From GWA1-39-11 sp964360265 (GTDB lineage Bacteria > Patescibacteriota > Microgenomatia > Levybacterales > GWA1-39-11), in NCBI GenBank assembly GCA_964360265.1, contig CAYHUY010000001.1:1-64000 (forward strand): DNA of 64,000 nt, written 5' to 3'. A program made the position numbers and the translations under genes. Under the pieces are notes generated by a model that was not told the DNA's origin, made no database searches, and saw nothing but the letters and a program-made list of their open reading frames with translations. This document shows positions 61,001 through 64,000 of this stretch, piece by piece (the stretch's first letter is position 1; the number at the start of each line of letters is the position of its first letter).

Positions 61001-61798
61001 TTAGACTCCTTCTTTTGCGTATTGAACCATGCGCTGAAAAATCTGAAGACCTTCAGGGACAAAATCATCTGGAAGCATATCTTCATTTGGATATTGATAA
61101 CGGTCGATTGAGCGTTCAGGATGAGGCATTAAGCCTAAAATTCTACCTGTGGGATCTATAATTCCTGCGACTGCATGAGGCGAACCATTTGGATTAAAAG
61201 GATATTCTTGCGTGGCCTTGCCGGTTCTATCAACATATCGGAATACAACCTGCCCCGTTTCCTCAATTTGGAATAAAGTCGAACTGTCAGTGACAAACTT
61301 TCCCTCTCCATGTGCAACCTGAAATTCCACAGGTCCAGTAGTTTTTAAATCCTGAAGAAAAACGCAAGCATTATTTGCATCAATAGATAGATTTATTCTT
61401 CTACTTATAAATTTTCCCGAATCATTCCTGTCAAGGGTTGCTTTTTGCTCTCCAAGAGTCCCCATAGGAAGAAGTCCTGAACGAACCAAAACTTGAAATC
61501 CGTTACAAATTCCTATCGCTAGTCCCGATTCGGTAAATCTTTGAATTTGGTTTCCGAGATATGAGTCAAGTTCAAGGGCTAAAACCTTACCTGACCCTAG
61601 ATCATCTCCATAGGAAAACCCACCGGACAATGCAATAATTTGATATTCAGCTAAAGATTTTTCTCTTGATTTTAAATCCTCGACTAAGACAGTCTCTGAT
61701 CTTCCGCCACTCATTTCAAACCCATATGCAGTTTCTTCATCACAATTAATTCCAGGGGCTTTTAAAACTGCTACTCTTGGTTTTAACAATTCATTCAT
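61001..61798 (-). CDS. purQ: Phosphoribosylformylglycinamidine synthase, glutaminase subunit PurQ
   Basis: 265 aa class I glutamine amidotransferase. The nucleophile Cys is in GICNGFQVL (about 100), and the His-Glu pair in LMPHPERS (about 236). GGFSYGDDLGSG is the oxyanion region typical of PurQ/PurL glutaminase domains. It supplies ammonia to PurL for the fourth step of IMP synthesis. It starts 3 nt after purL. Confidence 0.93.
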   Translation of the reverse strand: MNELLKPRVAVLKAPGINCDEETAYGFEMSGGRSETVLVEDLKSREKSLAEYQIIALSGGFSYGDDLGSGKVLALELDSYLGNQIQRFTESGLAIGICNGFQVLVRSGLLPMGTLGEQKATLDRNDSGKFISRRINLSIDANNACVFLQDLKTTGPVEFQVAHGEGKFVTDSSTLFQIEETGQVVFRYVDRTGKATQEYPFNPNGSPHAVAGIIDPTGRILGLMPHPERSIDRYQYPNEDMLPDDFVPEGLQIFQRMVQYAKEGV

Positions 61799-61801
61799 AA
61801 T

Positions 61802-64000
61802 TTAATGGAATAATTTACTCATGGGCTCTTGCCAAGCCTCCTTTAATTCACCTACGTCTGCGCTAAATAATTCTTGCCCATTATTTTGGACTCTAATTTT
61901 TTTATCATCCACTGTTTTACCGATAATTACGTGAGGGATTTCACCAAACAATTCACGCACCTTTTCAACACTTTCAACTTCAACAATAAACATTCCTGCT
62001 GTTTCATTAAAGAGAAAAAAATCAGGATGTGTTTCTTTATCTAAAACAAGATCTACTCCACAATTTCCACCAAAACACATCTCAGCAATTGCTCCCGCAA
62101 CTCCCCCCTCCGAAACATCATGACATGCCCTTATGTCACGGCTAAGAATTCCATCATGAACAGCACCAAGAACATCTGGTAGAACATTCAGATTAACTTC
62201 TGGAACTTCGTTTCCAATTACATTATGTATTTTGTAATAGGTTGATCCAGCCATACCAGGATGCATTTTTCCAACAAGTACAATTGCTGATCCTGGTTTC
62301 TTAAAACTTGTAGTCATTTTATATGCAACATCCGGCATCTTTCCAATAGTTGCAACGTTTAATACGATCGGTATATGAAGTTTGCTACCGTCACTATAAC
62401 TATATGTGGATGAGACACTATCTTTTCCGGATATTACAGGAATTCCTAATGCGTCTTCAAATTCGGACATTGCATCAACCATAATATCTACAGCGCCCGA
62501 ATGATGATTGTCCAAAACAGGCGTAATATAGTTTCCACATAAACCGGCATCTTGATAATCTCCTCCAGCAGCAACAAGATTTGCTACTGCTTCCGTTGCT
62601 GCCCATATTGCCCCTCGCCTTGGATCAATCCTATTTAGTATTGGATTTGTTCCATGGGACACGATCATCCCATACGGCTTACCCAAGATTGGTCTAATAA
62701 TAGCCGCGTCATTAGGTGCATCAAAGTTAACGCCCGCAAATGGACCGACTACGCTTCTACCTTGCACTGTAGTGTCGTACTGTTCGACAATTGGCAGTTT
62801 TGAACAAACGTTATCATCTGCTAAAACTTGTTTAAATTTTTCTATCCATTCTTGGGAAGTTTGCGGTTCTGGAATTTCAGGTTCTGGAAAAATGGGCTTC
62901 TCAAATTTTGCCACTAATGTCTTCTTTGGCCTTCCATTTTTGATAAAGTCATATTCTAAATCTATCATCTTGTAACCTTTGTGAGTTACCTGTAATCTAC
63001 TACTCCCATCAAAATATCCGAGGTCAGTTGCCTCGACGTTAAAGCGCTTACTTAGCTTTTTAAACTCTTCAATATTCTCAGGACTTATAGCTAAAATCAT
63101 GCGCTCCTGTGATTCCGACATCCATATCTCCCATGGTGTCATGCCTGCATATTTCAAAGGTGCATCTGAGATGTCTACATTCACACCTGTTTTTTCTCCG
63201 ATTTCACCAATTGCCGAACCAAAACCTGAGGCTCCACAATCTGTAATTGCACGAATAAATCCCGCATCCCGAGCTTCCAATATCAAATCTGCTATTTTTT
63301 TTTCCTCAATTGGATTACCTATTTGTACGGCGGCGCCGTATATAAGCACTGTATCCGGATTCATTTCAATTGATGAAAAATTTGCTCCATGAATTCCATC
63401 TCTTCCTGTCCTACCACCAATAACTACAACTCTATCTCCGACTTGCGGTTCGCCTTTTTTTGCATATTGCTCAGGTGTAATACCATAAGCTCCAACAAGA
63501 ATTGTTGGTTTTGCACGAAAATCTTCATGCGTATATACGGATCCATTCATTGTAGGAACCCCCATTGGATTTCCGTAATCACGAACGCCTGCCACAACAC
63601 CACGTAACAAAATATCGGGAGGAATACATCCTTCAGGCAATATTTTAGGATCCATATCAGTTGGCCCTGTCATAAATACGTCAGTTGACATTATCACCTT
63701 GGCTCCTTGGCCTGTGCCCATAATGTCACGAAAAACTCCCCCACTCCCAGTAGCCGCTCCTCCCTTTGGCTCAAGAGCAGAAGGACTATTATGAGTCTCC
63801 CATTTAACAAGGATCACTTGACCATCATAAAAATATATACCTCCTGCATTGTCATCAAAAGCTGTTGCAACTTTATCTTCAAAGTGTCTCCTTGAACTTT
63901 CCTTTATTCTTGAGAAAAATGACGGTTTTTCGACACCGTCTTTAATAATTGTTGCGTCGAAACTCTCATGAACACAATGCTCACTCCATGCCCCTCCAAT
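61802..64000 (-). CDS. purL: Phosphoribosylformylglycinamidine synthase, PurL (5' end outside window)
   Basis: At least 733 residues; the frame stays open to the window edge, so the start is beyond 64000. Near the edge is WSEHC, then WETHNSPSALEPKGGAATGSGGVFRDI with the catalytic His, later GGRTGRDGIHGA and a second AIRS-like half with SGKDSVSS and CHDVSEGGVAGA. It makes FGAM from FGAR using ATP and ammonia. The apparent start at 63817 is internal. The length is nearer the mid-size PurL found in Bacteroidetes, archaea and CPR. Confidence 0.94.
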   Translation of the reverse strand: MGGAWSEHCVHESFDATIIKDGVEKPSFFSRIKESSRRHFEDKVATAFDDNAGGIYFYDGQVILVKWETHNSPSALEPKGGAATGSGGVFRDIMGTGQGAKVIMSTDVFMTGPTDMDPKILPEGCIPPDILLRGVVAGVRDYGNPMGVPTMNGSVYTHEDFRAKPTILVGAYGITPEQYAKKGEPQVGDRVVVIGGRTGRDGIHGANFSSIEMNPDTVLIYGAAVQIGNPIEEKKIADLILEARDAGFIRAITDCGASGFGSAIGEIGEKTGVNVDISDAPLKYAGMTPWEIWMSESQERMILAISPENIEEFKKLSKRFNVEATDLGYFDGSSRLQVTHKGYKMIDLEYDFIKNGRPKKTLVAKFEKPIFPEPEIPEPQTSQEWIEKFKQVLADDNVCSKLPIVEQYDTTVQGRSVVGPFAGVNFDAPNDAAIIRPILGKPYGMIVSHGTNPILNRIDPRRGAIWAATEAVANLVAAGGDYQDAGLCGNYITPVLDNHHSGAVDIMVDAMSEFEDALGIPVISGKDSVSSTYSYSDGSKLHIPIVLNVATIGKMPDVAYKMTTSFKKPGSAIVLVGKMHPGMAGSTYYKIHNVIGNEVPEVNLNVLPDVLGAVHDGILSRDIRACHDVSEGGVAGAIAEMCFGGNCGVDLVLDKETHPDFFLFNETAGMFIVEVESVEKVRELFGEIPHVIIGKTVDDKKIRVQNNGQELFSADVGELKEAWQEPMSKLFH

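Noticed and set aside
63815..63817. Start of PurL at 63817
   Set aside because: The frame continues upstream with WSEHC and other PurL residues to the window edge; the gene is truncated by the window.
1..64000. Recoded UGA as in some CPR lineages
   Set aside because: TGA ends several genes cleanly (for example 1326, 1528 and 7047) and no conserved Gly position is written as TGA.

Overview
The window reads as chromosomal DNA of a Candidate Phyla Radiation (Patescibacteria) bacterium, most likely of the Microgenomates type. I infer this from the AT-rich sequence, very compact gene spacing, many small membrane or surface proteins with Pro/Thr linkers, a reduced type IV pilus cluster, DUF5674 and DUF2130 proteins, and the lack of biosynthetic operons apart from purL/purQ. 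TGA is used as an ordinary stop. I saw no tRNA, rRNA or CRISPR array. A 100-base run of N (40671-40770) marks a scaffold gap.

Layout. 0.3-7.3 kb: a cupin divergent from an ECF sigma operon; an isopentenyl phosphate kinase / Nudix / IDI-like run; SIMPL, DUF2130 and DUF1003 proteins; an msrB remnant. 7.3-15.3 kb: an accessory region with a SurA_N-like protein, an unknown 330-aa protein, a membrane beta-propeller protein, an ABC exporter, the first diversity-generating retroelement (DGR) target gene and a PD-(D/E)XK nuclease. 15.3-20 kb: secreted coiled-coil protein, D-2-hydroxyacid dehydrogenase and a membrane-anchored Clp ATPase. 20.1-27.9 kb: type IV pilus genes (pilB, pilC, five prepilin-like proteins, a PilM/GspL-like protein) and a response regulator. 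27.9-33.6 kb (minus): a histidine kinase, a 7-TM protein, a methyltransferase, a PLP decarboxylase, a 4-TM protein and dnaJ as one tight run. 33.8-41 kb (minus): subtilisin-like protease, ClpC-type ATPase, VirB2/VirB6-like membrane protein. 41-44.2 kb (minus): hrcA-grpE-dnaK. 44.2-45.8 kb: second DGR locus with an avd gene, a template-like repeat and a second target gene. 46-48.6 kb: metG and a PEGA/SH3 protein. 48.6-54.8 kb (minus): surface-glycan genes (UbiA-type, WecA-type, GT39, GT2) and tatD. 54.9-64 kb: cutA, groES-groEL, cohesin/PKD surface protein, lepA, DUF5674, purQ and purL (cut by the window edge).

The most interesting content is the DGR system. Two unrelated target genes (13251-13940 and 44979-45773) each end in a variable repeat, and each has a second ungapped, A-richer copy of that repeat 430-450 bp downstream. 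Each pair has 24 mismatches, almost all at positions where one copy has A on the coding strand. The two targets share a nearly identical promoter block, an avd gene sits at the second locus, and no reverse transcriptase is present, so the enzyme is probably encoded elsewhere. The first target lies between 36-bp direct repeats, and two neighbouring accessory genes lie between copies of a terminator-like repeat, which suggests cassette-like gene gain.

A second theme is expression style. Many first-in-operon genes have a -10 box ending only 6-7 nt before the start codon, often as an extended TGnTATAAT, and so look leaderless, whereas some internal genes keep Shine-Dalgarno or ATGA-type coupling.
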